64,000 bases of DNA, from the NCBI GenBank assembly GCA_002412925.1, contig DHVZ01000081.1, positions 18,558 to 82,557 of the forward strand, given 5' to 3'. How positions within the stretch are numbered: the stretch's first letter is position 1; every line of letters begins with the position of its first letter. The notes under the pieces were generated by a model. It made no database searches. It was given only the letters and a program-made list of their open reading frames with translations, and was not told where the DNA came from. Origin of the DNA: Anaerolineales bacterium UBA5195 (GTDB lineage: Bacteria > Chloroflexota > Anaerolineae > Anaerolineales > Villigracilaceae). This document shows, piece by piece, positions 30,962 to 39,801 of the stretch. Both the position numbers and the translations under genes were made by a program.

Positions 30962-32128
30962 ATGAAAACACTTATCATCCTGTTGGTTGTCGTTGCGCTG
31001 GTCGGTATTCTGGCCTTCATTCTCTCCCGGTATTTATTGATCACCACAAAGGATTCGGTGGTAGACCAGAAAAAATATTTAGGAAAGCATAGCAATCCAG
31101 CCGATATATATGCTCATCCAGCTACGGGACTATTGTATTCGCCCCTTAATGTTTCCATTGCTCCGATGGACAGGCTGATGTTGGTCAATTTTGCGGATGA
31201 CCCTGAATATGATTGTATCGAATTACAAATTTTCGATGACCGCCGTGGGCAGGGTGCAAGAGTGATCCTCTATCGCAAGGAGGGGCTGGCCGATTTCTAC
31301 TACACCCATGCAGTTTTTGCAGATGAAGCGCAACCAGAGGCCGCCTCCATTATCCCAGAGATGGAATATCACTTCGAGGTAACAACCTCTGGCCTGGATG
31401 CCGGACTCAAGATGAAAGACCGCGAAGGCAAGTCTGTAGAATTCCAGGTTAAAGAAGCCTCCCGCGCGAAAGGGTCGAAGGGCATCCTGGCTCCGATTGG
31501 AGGCAGCACCGCAGTCAAGTTTGACTACTTTCCATTTTTTTTCATGAAAGGCATGAATTTCGTGCCTCGTTCGGGCTCCGAAATCACGATCAAAATCGGA
31601 GGGGAGGTGCGAACACCGGAACAAATCCCCATCCCGGTCAATTTGGAATTTGTCTATTTGAGCCGCTATACCACCGACCCGATTCTGGGCTGCTGGAACA
31701 AACCCTACGCTGAGAACTTATCGCCCCTGCAGCCTGGGCAGCAATTGACGTATCAGGATGGTCAGACACGCTACGAGCTTGTGGAAAATTCCGGGCATTA
31801 TGAAATTCGCCAGATAATCGGATTCGATGACAAACATCACGTCAGCTTTGAATTCTCGCCGCCAATCCCGGACCTGCCCGGTTTGAAGGATGGTAGCGCG
31901 CTAAACGGGCGTTTCTCTGCCGGAGCTGATGAGGTTCTTGGAATTGTCGCCGGAGAATATCACCTCCAAAGACACGGAGATACCATCGAAATGGAGATTC
32001 TCCCCCTGGAAGGCTACCAGCCAAATCCCGGCGCAATCTGGGTCAAGACCTGGGTGTGGAAGAGCACGCTAATCATCAGCGCAGATAAAGTCATCTCGAT
32101 GAAATCGGGGTGGGTACGCAAAGAGTAA
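30962..32128 (+). CDS. Membrane-anchored protein of unknown function
   Basis: A 388-residue protein I do not recognise. One N-terminal membrane helix (about 3-24) leaves most of the chain outside the cell. The remainder is strand-rich, with polar loops and no metal, catalytic or repeat motif; the C-terminal third (FSAGADEVLGIVAGEYHLQ...WVKTWVWKSTLIIS) resembles lipocalin-like beta-barrels only in general look. It lies 18 bases after the Tat-flavodoxin gene and 46 before a membrane protein, so it belongs to the same operon. Perhaps it presents a ligand to, or scaffolds, the exported flavodoxin. Confidence 0.7.
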   Translation: MKTLIILLVVVALVGILAFILSRYLLITTKDSVVDQKKYLGKHSNPADIYAHPATGLLYSPLNVSIAPMDRLMLVNFADDPEYDCIELQIFDDRRGQGARVILYRKEGLADFYYTHAVFADEAQPEAASIIPEMEYHFEVTTSGLDAGLKMKDREGKSVEFQVKEASRAKGSKGILAPIGGSTAVKFDYFPFFFMKGMNFVPRSGSEITIKIGGEVRTPEQIPIPVNLEFVYLSRYTTDPILGCWNKPYAENLSPLQPGQQLTYQDGQTRYELVENSGHYEIRQIIGFDDKHHVSFEFSPPIPDLPGLKDGSALNGRFSAGADEVLGIVAGEYHLQRHGDTIEMEILPLEGYQPNPGAIWVKTWVWKSTLIISADKVISMKSGWVRKE

Positions 32129-32174
32129 CCGTTACAATAGACTTCCGAAGTCTCCCACCAAAAAGGAAATTCCG

Positions 32175-33023
32175 ATGAACACTGCTCTCAAATGGCTTAT
32201 CCCTCTGATTTTTGTTTTGACCCTCGTCGCCGTTGTCGCTGGCCTTTGGCCGGGCGAAGGCCAACCCTACCAACTGACCAATTTCCGTGGCGAGCAAGTG
32301 ATTATCAACGCCCGAGGTTTGTATTACTGGGATACAGTCAGTGCCGCTGCCCAGGCGCAAGCCAACGATCTGGTCACACTGGTGCTTGGCCTGCCCCTGC
32401 TGGCAATTTCGTTCTGGCTGACCCTGCGCGGCTCCCTGCGTGGGCGGCTGATGCTGACCGGCACCCTGGCTTTTATCCTGTACACCTACATCACGATGTG
32501 CTTTGGCGCGGCTTACAACCAGCTCTTCCTGATCTATGTGGCCTTGTTCAGCCTGAGTCTGTTTGCCTTCATCTTGAGCATGATGACCTTTGATTTGAAA
32601 ACGCTCCCGCAACATTTCTCTGAGAAACTGCCGCGTGGTTGGATTGCCGGACTGCTCTTCCTGGCCGCCGCCTTCCTTTCGCTGGCCTGGCTGGGACGTG
32701 TCGCCGCGACTTTTGCGCCGGGCGCTATCCCGGCGCTGGAAAACACCACCAGCCTGTTCATCCAGGTCATGGACCTGGGCATCGTCGTTCCGCTCTGCGT
32801 GCTCTCAGGCAGCCTGCTCCTGCGCCGCAGCGCCTGGGGCTACCTGCTGGCATCGGTGGGGCTGCTGAAATTCCTGACCCTGGCAATCGCTGTCAGCCTG
32901 ATGGGGCTCAATATGGCGCGGGTGGGTGTGCCGGTCAGCCCGGTCGAGTTAGGAGTTTTTCCAACACTGGCTTTGGCTAACCTTGTCACGGTAGTCATCC
33001 TGCTTAAGAACATCAAAACCTGA
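32175..33023 (+). CDS. Multi-pass membrane protein (paralogue 2)
   Basis: A 282-residue integral membrane protein with about eight helices and a short extracytoplasmic loop after the first (EGQPYQLTNFRGEQVIINARG). Its C-terminal half parallels the protein at 29490 in helix order and in the segment LDM/MDL...VPL...LSG...RR..WG. It closes the putative TetR operon, and AAGGAAATT precedes the ATG. The strong hairpin at 33148-33190 may be its terminator. No function can be assigned. Confidence 0.75.
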   Translation: MNTALKWLIPLIFVLTLVAVVAGLWPGEGQPYQLTNFRGEQVIINARGLYYWDTVSAAAQAQANDLVTLVLGLPLLAISFWLTLRGSLRGRLMLTGTLAFILYTYITMCFGAAYNQLFLIYVALFSLSLFAFILSMMTFDLKTLPQHFSEKLPRGWIAGLLFLAAAFLSLAWLGRVAATFAPGAIPALENTTSLFIQVMDLGIVVPLCVLSGSLLLRRSAWGYLLASVGLLKFLTLAIAVSLMGLNMARVGVPVSPVELGVFPTLALANLVTVVILLKNIKT

Positions 33024-33094
33024 CCCTGCCCAACCGGCCAGACAAAAACTGGCAGCCTGCCGTAAACGAAACGCAGCCTCAGGACTTAAAGGCA

Positions 33095-33146
33095 GTTGGG
33101 AGAATTTCCGAATCGGGCTTCTTTAAGCTGTTTCATGAACGACTGA
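33095..33146. repeat. Dispersed repeat, copy B
   Basis: It shares the 17-mer AATCGGGCTTCTTTAAG (33111-33127) and flanking GTTGGGA, TGTTTC and ACTGA with 11507-11547, with a 9-base insertion relative to that copy. It lies in a non-coding gap after the TetR operon. Confidence 0.6.
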
Positions 33147-33147
33147 G

Positions 33148-33190
33148 CATGAAAGCCAGCCTTGTGATGATCACAGGGCTGGCTTTCATG
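33148..33190 (+). terminator. 20-bp hairpin after the TetR operon
   Basis: Arms 33148-33167 and 33171-33190 pair over 20 bases with one G-U, around a 3-base loop (core GAAAGCCAGCC). A weakly T-rich tract (CGGCTTTATCTCTT) follows. It separates the membrane operon from the next gene, whose TATAAT lies 14 bases further on. Confidence 0.7.
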
Positions 33191-33203
33191 CGGCTTTATC
33201 TCT

Positions 33204-33209
33204 TATAAT
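33204..33209 (+). promoter_or_regulatory. -10 box TATAAT six bases before the 33216 start
   Basis: A perfect TATAAT ends six bases before ATG 33216, with no Shine-Dalgarno between. Transcription would begin at the A of the start codon: probable leaderless message. Confidence 0.5.
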
Positions 33210-33215
33210 TCCACT

Positions 33216-34409
33216 ATGGCAAGCAAAAACGCAGACTGTCTCATGGAGTTCAAAAAATACCTGGGACCGATCACCCATCTGGACTGCTCCCACGTTGACA
33301 CGATCAACGCCCACCGGCTGCTCGGGCAGCAGGCGCACGCGCAAATCCACAAAACCCTGGCAAAACGGCTGGATGAATTGGGCAGCGTAAAGCGGGTCAC
33401 GGCGCAAATCCGCCAGGCGCGGCGTTATCGAAGGGCGCTGGAGAACAAACTACAAAGTCCTGACCTGGATGAAATCGTCAAACTGGCCATTGGCGCATAT
33501 CTCACCAGCCTTTCAGCCTGGGCGGAGGGGGCTCAACTGGCAGGTCACTGTCATGCGTTTCTACTCCCAGCAGTGGATGGCTTGTCCGTCAGTGCCACAG
33601 ACCTGGCGATGTTCCTGCAAGAAGACGAAACTGGCTGCCAGACCGGTGTCTACCGCGAACGGGACGGCTCCGTCATCCTGTGGCACGTTGAAGAAGACGT
33701 GGAGGAATCCCCTGGCCAGCGTTTTGACCAACTGCGTCTGTTCAGCTTTCGCACGCACGGCGGGCAGGTTGCCACCAGCTTCATTTATCCCGACCTGCTG
33801 CCTGGCCCGACTTTCGCCTGGCAGGGTGGCAACTTTGTCCAGGCTGTTGATACCCTGCATATCAGGCCCATTGATTCCAACGATGCCATCCTGCCCAATA
33901 CGCTGGCCTGGGTAGGATTGTATCTTGGAACGCAAACCACGCGCGAAGCACTGGCAAAGTGCCTGGGTCCCTTCCAGGGCGGGTACTCGCTGACGGCAGT
34001 GTTTAAAAACGATGGGCGGGTCAGCGTCGAAAAAATTGAATACGCCAATCACATGGTAACCGCGGCTGCGTTGGAAGACAGCCCCGGCAGTACCCTGTTC
34101 CAAACGAATGTTTTGAGCAACCCGTCCCTGCCAATCGGCGCACAGGAGCAGGCCAGCGCCGAAAGCCGCGCCTGGAATGGAGCACGCTATGCGCGCACTG
34201 CCCGATTCATGCGTGTCATCCAGAAATCTGAGGCTGCCCTGCCGCTTGTCTTCTGGATGTTGCAATCGCGCCTGGGCGGAGAGTCGGCCTATTCCAACCA
34301 GGATGTCAAAGCCTATCTCATCTGCCAGATGAAGCCCCAAAAAACGTCCGTCTGGGTCGGCGCGGGAGCGCCAATGCCAGATGACAACCTATTGACCTTC
34401 GAGGAATAA
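33216..34409 (+). CDS. Putative Ntn-hydrolase (acyltransferase/C45-like) protein
   Basis: A 397-residue soluble protein. Its centre resembles the acyl-CoA:6-aminopenicillanate acyltransferase/C45 Ntn-hydrolase fold: Cys141 in ETGCQTGVYRERDGSVILWHVEED is a candidate nucleophile, followed by strand-rich segments and a late TNVLSNPSL...AESRAWNGARYARTARF that recalls the TNH...SS.R region of that family. The N-terminal helical part (1-90) has no match I know. I call it with moderate doubt; a structural search would decide. It appears leaderless (TATAAT six bases upstream). The PhzF gene starts one base after its stop, so they are co-transcribed. Confidence 0.55.
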   Translation: MASKNADCLMEFKKYLGPITHLDCSHVDTINAHRLLGQQAHAQIHKTLAKRLDELGSVKRVTAQIRQARRYRRALENKLQSPDLDEIVKLAIGAYLTSLSAWAEGAQLAGHCHAFLLPAVDGLSVSATDLAMFLQEDETGCQTGVYRERDGSVILWHVEEDVEESPGQRFDQLRLFSFRTHGGQVATSFIYPDLLPGPTFAWQGGNFVQAVDTLHIRPIDSNDAILPNTLAWVGLYLGTQTTREALAKCLGPFQGGYSLTAVFKNDGRVSVEKIEYANHMVTAAALEDSPGSTLFQTNVLSNPSLPIGAQEQASAESRAWNGARYARTARFMRVIQKSEAALPLVFWMLQSRLGGESAYSNQDVKAYLICQMKPQKTSVWVGAGAPMPDDNLLTFEE

Positions 34410-34410
34410 A

Positions 34411-35295
34411 ATGCTCACCTTCCCTTTTATGCAAGTCGATGCTTTTACCACGCGCCCGCTGGGTGGCAACCCGTGCGCCATTGTTTTTGATTGCCCTAAT
34501 CTCGATGACAATACCTGCCTGGCAATTGCCCGGGAAATGAATCTCTCTGAAACCGCCTTCGTCTGGCAAAAGGCCGATGGCGATTTCTGCGCGCGCTACT
34601 TCACCCCGGCCGAGGAAATCCCGCTGGCAGGACATCCCACGATCGCCACCGTTTTCGCACTGGTCGATACCGGGCGTTTGCAGGTGACCGACTACCGAAA
34701 AATCCCACTGGAACTGCGTGATGGGCCAATCGATGTGGAAATTTTCGCCCTGAACGGCAAAGTTGAACGGGTTGTGATGAGCCAGCGCAAGCCGCAGTTT
34801 TTGCGGACGTATGCCCCCGAAGAAGTTTTACCGGCTTTTGGGCTGACCATTGCCGACGGACTACCCGGAGCCTTGATCCAAACCGTCAGCACTGGCACGC
34901 CCCAGCTCATGATCCCGTTAAAGAGCCATCTGGCGCTTCAGCGAGCGCACCTGGAGATAAAAAAGTATCTCAACTTGCGCGAAAGCGGGGACTTTTTCAG
35001 TCCACACCTGTTCTGTCTGGGCGGGGTGGGTAACGGCGCAACCTTTGCCCGCCATTTTGGCGTCCCGCCGGATACGCAGGAAGATCCCTTCACCGGCTCG
35101 GCAACGGGCGGCATGGCGGCTTACCTGTGGCACTACGGGCTGATTGAACAGCCAAGCTTCATCGCCGAGCAGGGACATTGGATGGCGCGCCCCGGCCAGG
35201 CCCAGGTGGAAGTGATCGGGGCAAGGAACGATATCCAAACAGTCAAAGTTGGCGGCCCGGCGGTGACCGTCATCCAGGGAGAGTTGTCCATTTAA
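34411..35295 (+). CDS. PhzF family isomerase-like protein
   Basis: A 294-residue PhzF-fold protein (diaminopimelate-epimerase-like two-domain fold). Family landmarks are MQVDAFTTRPLGGNPCAIVF at the start, the catalytic-Glu segment MNLSETAFV (about 44-52), PLAGHPT (about 71-77) and EDPFTGSATGGMAAYL (about 227-242). Most homologues outside phenazine clusters have unknown substrates, and no phenazine genes are here. It begins one base after the preceding Ntn-hydrolase-like gene, with GAGGAA as ribosome site, so the two products may act on the same compound. An intrinsic hairpin follows. Confidence 0.92.
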   Translation: MLTFPFMQVDAFTTRPLGGNPCAIVFDCPNLDDNTCLAIAREMNLSETAFVWQKADGDFCARYFTPAEEIPLAGHPTIATVFALVDTGRLQVTDYRKIPLELRDGPIDVEIFALNGKVERVVMSQRKPQFLRTYAPEEVLPAFGLTIADGLPGALIQTVSTGTPQLMIPLKSHLALQRAHLEIKKYLNLRESGDFFSPHLFCLGGVGNGATFARHFGVPPDTQEDPFTGSATGGMAAYLWHYGLIEQPSFIAEQGHWMARPGQAQVEVIGARNDIQTVKVGGPAVTVIQGELSI

Positions 35296-35364
35296 ACGGC
35301 AACAAAAGCTGCGGGATGTTAAACACCGGCCAACAGGCGAGGCAGGCGCTTAAACGGAATCAAA

Positions 35365-35387
35365 ACGGAGGGCAAACTGCCCTCCGT
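35365..35387. terminator. Bidirectional hairpin terminator between phzF-like gene and histidine kinase
   Basis: Arms ACGGAGGGCA (35365-35374) and its complement (35378-35387) pair perfectly around a 3-base loop, just before the stop of the convergent kinase gene. Confidence 0.65.
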
Positions 35388-35393
35388 CCGGTA

Positions 35394-38300
35394 TTAATCG
35401 CCCTGTTTCGTTTCTTTCGACAGCGGCAGGCGAATGAAAAAGGTGCTGCCCGGGAGTTTTTCCTCGTCATAGCCCGGGCTTTCAGCCCAAATTTTCCCGT
35501 TATGGGCTTTGACGATCCCCGCAGCGATAGCCAGCCCCAACCCTGGGCCGCCGCCTTTGAATTTTGTACGCCCAGAAGAATGCAGTTCCACCTTCCCTAA
35601 CTGGAATAATTTTTCGAAGATGATGCGCTGATTGACCGGATCGATGCCAATCCCGGTATCACGGACATAAATTTCAACACACGCTCCCAAGCGCTCATCG
35701 GTCACCACCTGCCCGCCGGTGGTGATGGTCCCGCCATCGGGGGTAAATTTGATGGCGTTGACGAAGATGGCATCCAGCGCTTTCTGAAGGAGCTGCGGGT
35801 CTGCCAGGATCGGAGGCAGGCTGCCAGTGCCTTCTTCGACAACCAGTTTGATGTTGCGTTCAACCAGGTCACTCTTGTATTCTTTTTGGACAAGTTGCAG
35901 GATCAGCCCAACGATCGTGGTTTCTAGGCGGGGCTCGACAGTTTGCCCTTCCAGGCGGGCCACATCAAGCATCGAATTGACAATCTGGTGCAGGCGGTCG
36001 GTTCCTTTGAGCACACCATCCACGGCCTGGTCAAGAGAATCATTTTCCTGAATGGCGGGGTTGCTCTTGAGCATACCCAGGTAACCTTTCATGACCGTGA
36101 TGGGCGTGCGTAATTCGTGCGCCGATACCTGGATGAAGGAGGTTTTGTTTTTATCGAGTTTTTCGAGGGTGGTATAGGCATTGTTGAGTTCTTCCACGCG
36201 CTGGGAAACCATGCGTTCCATCAACTCGGTGAAGCGCGTTTGTTCGTCATACAGGCGCGCATTTTCGAGCGCGATAGCCGCTTGCATGGCATAGGTAGTT
36301 ACCAAGAGAAGGTCATCGCGTGTAAAAGCGCCAATCTCCTTGCGGGTGAGCGACAACATGCCAATGACTTTGTTTTTCGAGAAGAGCGGCACACCAATCC
36401 AGGAATGATTGATGGGCAGCCAGTCCAACTGCTGCCAACTGCTTGATTGGGTGACATCCTCGATAACGACAGGTTCCCCGCTGCGGGCAATCTGGTCATA
36501 CACGCCGCCGCTATCGATCTGGATGCGCAGGTCATCTGCGCGTGGGTCTGTGGGGAAGCCATTGTGCGCCAAAACATGCGTGGTCCCATCCAGGTCTTCC
36601 ATCAGCAATGCGCCGCGTTCATAAGGCAGCACTTGGGTAAGCTGCAACAGGATTTGCTGCGGAACCTCTTCCATTTTCAATAGTGTCGATAAATTCCGCG
36701 CGGCTTTGGAAAGCGACTCGGCTTCCTTGCGGCGTTCCTGCTCGCTGGTGTAGAGTGTGGCATTTTCAAGCGCCGTTTTTTCAGCAATTTCCTTGGCAAT
36801 GGCAAGTTCCACTTCACGCAATTTCGACTCTTCGAGCAGCCGTTCAACTTGCTTCTGCGCCAGCATACGCTGTTCGACCAACATGGCGCGCAAGAGCACG
36901 CTGCTGATCAGGTTGCGCACCCGCATGTACACTTCCCAATCCAACGAATTCATTTCGATCCACAAAAAACCGAAACGATTCTGCGCAATTGTCAGTGGCA
37001 TGACGATGGCGGTGTAGCGCCGGTCTTCAGGAGTTTTTCCACGCGGGATCAGATGACCGGTGGCCCATTTGGGCTGATCGACAGGGGTCTGGAAACCCGC
37101 GCCATCATACTGGATCAAAAGGCGATAATTTTCTGATGGCGGCACCAGGGTCGATTGGGGCGTGGCCACATCCGCATAAAACATGACATACAATCGTTCG
37201 ATGCCCAAGCCTGGGAAATGCCGGTCGACCGCAATACCAATTTCATCGACACTCATGGCCGGGGCCATGGAAAAACTGAAACCCTGCAAAATCTCTTCCT
37301 GCCGCTCCAATTCCAGGCGGCGCAAAGCCTGGATGCGCTGGGAAAATTCGCCCGTCAACATACGCGCTTGCTGGAACAGGTTTTCCACGTGCAGATTCAT
37401 ATCCTGGTCACGGACGCCCGCCAAAACATGCTTACGCAAGACGGAAATCACATTGTGCCAGGTAGCCGCATCTTCGGTATGGGGCAAAAGCGACGAAATC
37501 AGGGCCTCGATACTGTTGATAAAAACCTGTTCTTTCCCCTTTTTCCGCAAGCTCTCAAGCAACACATCCCAGGCTTGCCCACACGCCTCTTTAAAGGCCG
37601 GTGCATGTGGTGAGGCTTCCGGCATTTCAGCCGCATTCAGCAACTCACGGATTGCAACATCACGTTTGTTTTCAAGCTGGCTGGTGCGGGCCACCTCGGC
37701 CTTTTCAACAATTATTCTCTTGACGCTATCTGGCATACAACCGCACGACCAACGGATAACGAGGTGGGTCGGCATAACAATATTTTCCGGTAAATTTTCC
37801 CCATCGATACGGCGCAGGAGCAATTCCACAGCCTGTTTGCCCATCTCATGAAAAGACTGGTGCACCGTTGTCAACGGCACACCCATAGCGCGCGCCTCGC
37901 GGACATCGTCAAAACCAATCAAAGCCACTTTCCCCGGCACAGGAATGCCGCGCATCTGCATGGCTTCGAATGCGCCAATAGCCATCCGGTCGTTGGCAGC
38001 TACCACAGCCTCGAATTTTGCTTTGCGTTGGTCGAGCAGGGTACGAATGGCCGCCCGCCCGCTTTCAGGGCTGAAATCGCCCTGGATAATCAGGTTTTCA
38101 TCAACCTTGAGGTTGTGCGCTTTGAGTTCCTGTTTGTAAGCCAACAGGCGCTGCTCGGCTTCCACCTGGTGCTGGGGACCGCGGATAAAAGCGATCTTTT
38201 TATAGCCATGCTCATCGATCAAGTGACCAATGGCTGCCCGCATGCCACCCAGGTTGTCACCGATCAGGTTGGGCACCCCATCCACTTGCAAGGCGTTGGC

Positions 38301-38621
38301 AACAATGGGAATGTGAGAGTAATTTTCTATGAATTGTTTTGCTTCGTTGGCACTGATTTCATAACCCAGGTCATTGGAAACAATAATACCCGCCAGTTGT
38401 TCTGTGCGGGCCAAATCGTATAAGCCATAGGATGATTGGATATGTCCAGGGGTAATGATGGGAGTTGGTTTCCCGCCCACAAAGCAGATCAAATTGAGAT
38501 CATGTTCTTCGGCTGCCGCAGTGATGCCAGCCATAAATTCCAGGCTCCACGCTCGCCCGACACGTGAAACAAATGCCCCGATGGTTTTGCGTTCCTTCAC
38601 CGAATTTTTTAAGGGTGTCAT
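35394..38621 (-). CDS. Histidine kinase with LacI/GalR-type sensor domain
   Basis: A 1075-residue cytoplasmic kinase. Residues 10-300 form a LacI/GalR-type periplasmic-binding-protein fold (KTIGAFVSRVGRAWSLEFMAGI...AAIGHLIDEHGYKKIAFIRGP...VVAANDRMAIGAFEAM...IGFDDVREAR) but the DNA-binding helix-turn-helix of LacI regulators is absent. Helical/coiled-coil linkers and a GAF domain (about 650-805) follow, then the kinase core: phospho-acceptor His in VSAHELRTPI (about 834), an N-box-like FVNAIKFTPDG, RDTGIGID and GPGLGLAIAAGI. It should sense a sugar-like ligand and phosphorylate a response regulator; none is adjacent. AAGGGA precedes the ATG. No membrane segment is seen. Confidence 0.9.
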   Translation of the reverse strand: MTPLKNSVKERKTIGAFVSRVGRAWSLEFMAGITAAAEEHDLNLICFVGGKPTPIITPGHIQSSYGLYDLARTEQLAGIIVSNDLGYEISANEAKQFIENYSHIPIVANALQVDGVPNLIGDNLGGMRAAIGHLIDEHGYKKIAFIRGPQHQVEAEQRLLAYKQELKAHNLKVDENLIIQGDFSPESGRAAIRTLLDQRKAKFEAVVAANDRMAIGAFEAMQMRGIPVPGKVALIGFDDVREARAMGVPLTTVHQSFHEMGKQAVELLLRRIDGENLPENIVMPTHLVIRWSCGCMPDSVKRIIVEKAEVARTSQLENKRDVAIRELLNAAEMPEASPHAPAFKEACGQAWDVLLESLRKKGKEQVFINSIEALISSLLPHTEDAATWHNVISVLRKHVLAGVRDQDMNLHVENLFQQARMLTGEFSQRIQALRRLELERQEEILQGFSFSMAPAMSVDEIGIAVDRHFPGLGIERLYVMFYADVATPQSTLVPPSENYRLLIQYDGAGFQTPVDQPKWATGHLIPRGKTPEDRRYTAIVMPLTIAQNRFGFLWIEMNSLDWEVYMRVRNLISSVLLRAMLVEQRMLAQKQVERLLEESKLREVELAIAKEIAEKTALENATLYTSEQERRKEAESLSKAARNLSTLLKMEEVPQQILLQLTQVLPYERGALLMEDLDGTTHVLAHNGFPTDPRADDLRIQIDSGGVYDQIARSGEPVVIEDVTQSSSWQQLDWLPINHSWIGVPLFSKNKVIGMLSLTRKEIGAFTRDDLLLVTTYAMQAAIALENARLYDEQTRFTELMERMVSQRVEELNNAYTTLEKLDKNKTSFIQVSAHELRTPITVMKGYLGMLKSNPAIQENDSLDQAVDGVLKGTDRLHQIVNSMLDVARLEGQTVEPRLETTIVGLILQLVQKEYKSDLVERNIKLVVEEGTGSLPPILADPQLLQKALDAIFVNAIKFTPDGGTITTGGQVVTDERLGACVEIYVRDTGIGIDPVNQRIIFEKLFQLGKVELHSSGRTKFKGGGPGLGLAIAAGIVKAHNGKIWAESPGYDEEKLPGSTFFIRLPLSKETKQGD

Positions 38622-38689
38622 ATGATTCCCTTGAACATATCGAATAAGAAAATTATAACTTATTTACAGAATCCGGTTGGAATGCAAAA

Positions 38690-38850
38690 ACGAGGTTCTT
38701 TGGGAATTCTCGTGGGAAAACCCTAACCCGGACAAGTTGAACAAGATTTAACCGCTGAGTTTGCAGAGAAAACCCACCTGCCCCAGCGGGCGGTGCTGGG
38801 GAGTGCAGCGCGGTGCAAGTGTCACGGAAAATGATGAAGACTGTAACAAT
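38690..38850. other. Non-coding gap with repeat-like sequence
   Basis: The 337-bp gap between the kinase and the membrane-protein gene holds no convincing gene. It contains CTTTGGGAATTCTCGTGGG followed by AAAACCCTAA, loosely like 3146-3176, and an imperfect GC stem (CTGCCCCAGC ... GCTGGGG, about 38778-38802). It must also hold the divergent promoters, which I could not place with confidence. Confidence 0.35.
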
Positions 38851-38958
38851 ATCGATACAAGTTGACTCAACCCTGAAACAACCGCGCGACATGCACCCGG
38901 AAAAATGATATACAGGAGTGGTAAAATCGTTTCAATGCCGTTGCAGATTGGAGATTTC

Positions 38959-39672
38959 ATGAATACTGAGAACGGAAATGGAGTAACCCCTCCGTTTATC
39001 GAAAAACCCCTCCTGGTAAGATCTCCCGACTCTGAACGAAGTTTCTTGAGCCAGGCAACCATGCTGGTGGGCTTTGCGGCGCTAACCCTTTCTATGGGCG
39101 GGGGCGTCTGGTTGATTTGGAAAGTGCTTGACAATGGTCTAATGAATAATTTGGAGATGGCACTTGTGGGGATGATTCCGATTGGACTGGCATATTCGGT
39201 CGGTTGGATCTTCAGCATCCTCAGTATTCGCGCCTATAACAACCTGGTTTTTCCGTTAATCGTGCGTTACTATTCCTGGTTTACATTGACCGGAGCACTG
39301 GTGCTTTATATCAAAGTAATCCAGAAGCTGTTTACCCAGGGATATCATCTCCCCAACCTCCTGGCGTATAACTTCATCTTATTGGGCGTGTTGCTGGCGT
39401 TATTTGGGCTTCACCTGCTCCCGGAAGAACATGATTTGCGCCCGTTCTCGATCCCGATTTTCCTGGTGGGATTATTCCAACTGTGGATGATGCTGGTCCG
39501 ATACGTGTTCTTCCCAAATAAAGAGAATGGGATTTACATCCTGGGGGATCTGTCCATTTTTATGATTATGCAGACCATTGCCGGTTTGATGATGGCTCAT
39601 ACCGGGGTTTTCAATCCGCTGCGGAAATCGATCTCTGATTTCTTTCGAGACCGGGGAATAATTTTTCACTAA
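38959..39672 (+). CDS. Multi-pass membrane protein of unknown function
   Basis: A 237-residue protein with about six membrane helices, an N-terminal polar tail of 30 residues and no recognised motif. Start is taken at ATG 38959 (MNTENGNGVTPPF) because GGAG lies seven bases upstream; an upstream ATG at 38905 gives an implausible extension. It is divergent from the LacI-type histidine kinase and convergent with the cupin gene. Nothing in its sequence suggests a substrate; it could be a sensor or a small structural membrane protein. Confidence 0.65.
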   Translation: MNTENGNGVTPPFIEKPLLVRSPDSERSFLSQATMLVGFAALTLSMGGGVWLIWKVLDNGLMNNLEMALVGMIPIGLAYSVGWIFSILSIRAYNNLVFPLIVRYYSWFTLTGALVLYIKVIQKLFTQGYHLPNLLAYNFILLGVLLALFGLHLLPEEHDLRPFSIPIFLVGLFQLWMMLVRYVFFPNKENGIYILGDLSIFMIMQTIAGLMMAHTGVFNPLRKSISDFFRDRGIIFH

Positions 39673-39692
39673 AAACAGCCCCATCAAGAAAG

Positions 39693-39759
39693 GCTCTCCA
39701 GGATTTCCCTGCTGGCCCGTTGTTTTGCGGGCTCTAACCATGCAGATTTCCCAAAATCC
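39693..39759. repeat. Degenerate inverted repeat
   Basis: Outer arms CCAGGATTT and AAAATCCCT enclose GGCCCG/GCGGGC. The layout resembles the element at 3328-3377 (AGGATTTTCCC ... GCCCC/GGGCT ... AAAATCCT). It directly precedes the strong hairpin at 39760-39801. Confidence 0.35.
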
Positions 39760-39801
39760 CTGAAAGAAACTCCCGCCAAAATTGGCGGGAGTTTCTTTCA
39801 G
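39760..39801. terminator. 20-bp perfect hairpin before the cupin stop
   Basis: Arms 39760-39779 and 39782-39801 are perfectly complementary around AA (core GAAACTCCCGCCAA). It overlaps the end of the cupin gene and follows the membrane-protein gene, so it can terminate both. Confidence 0.75.
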
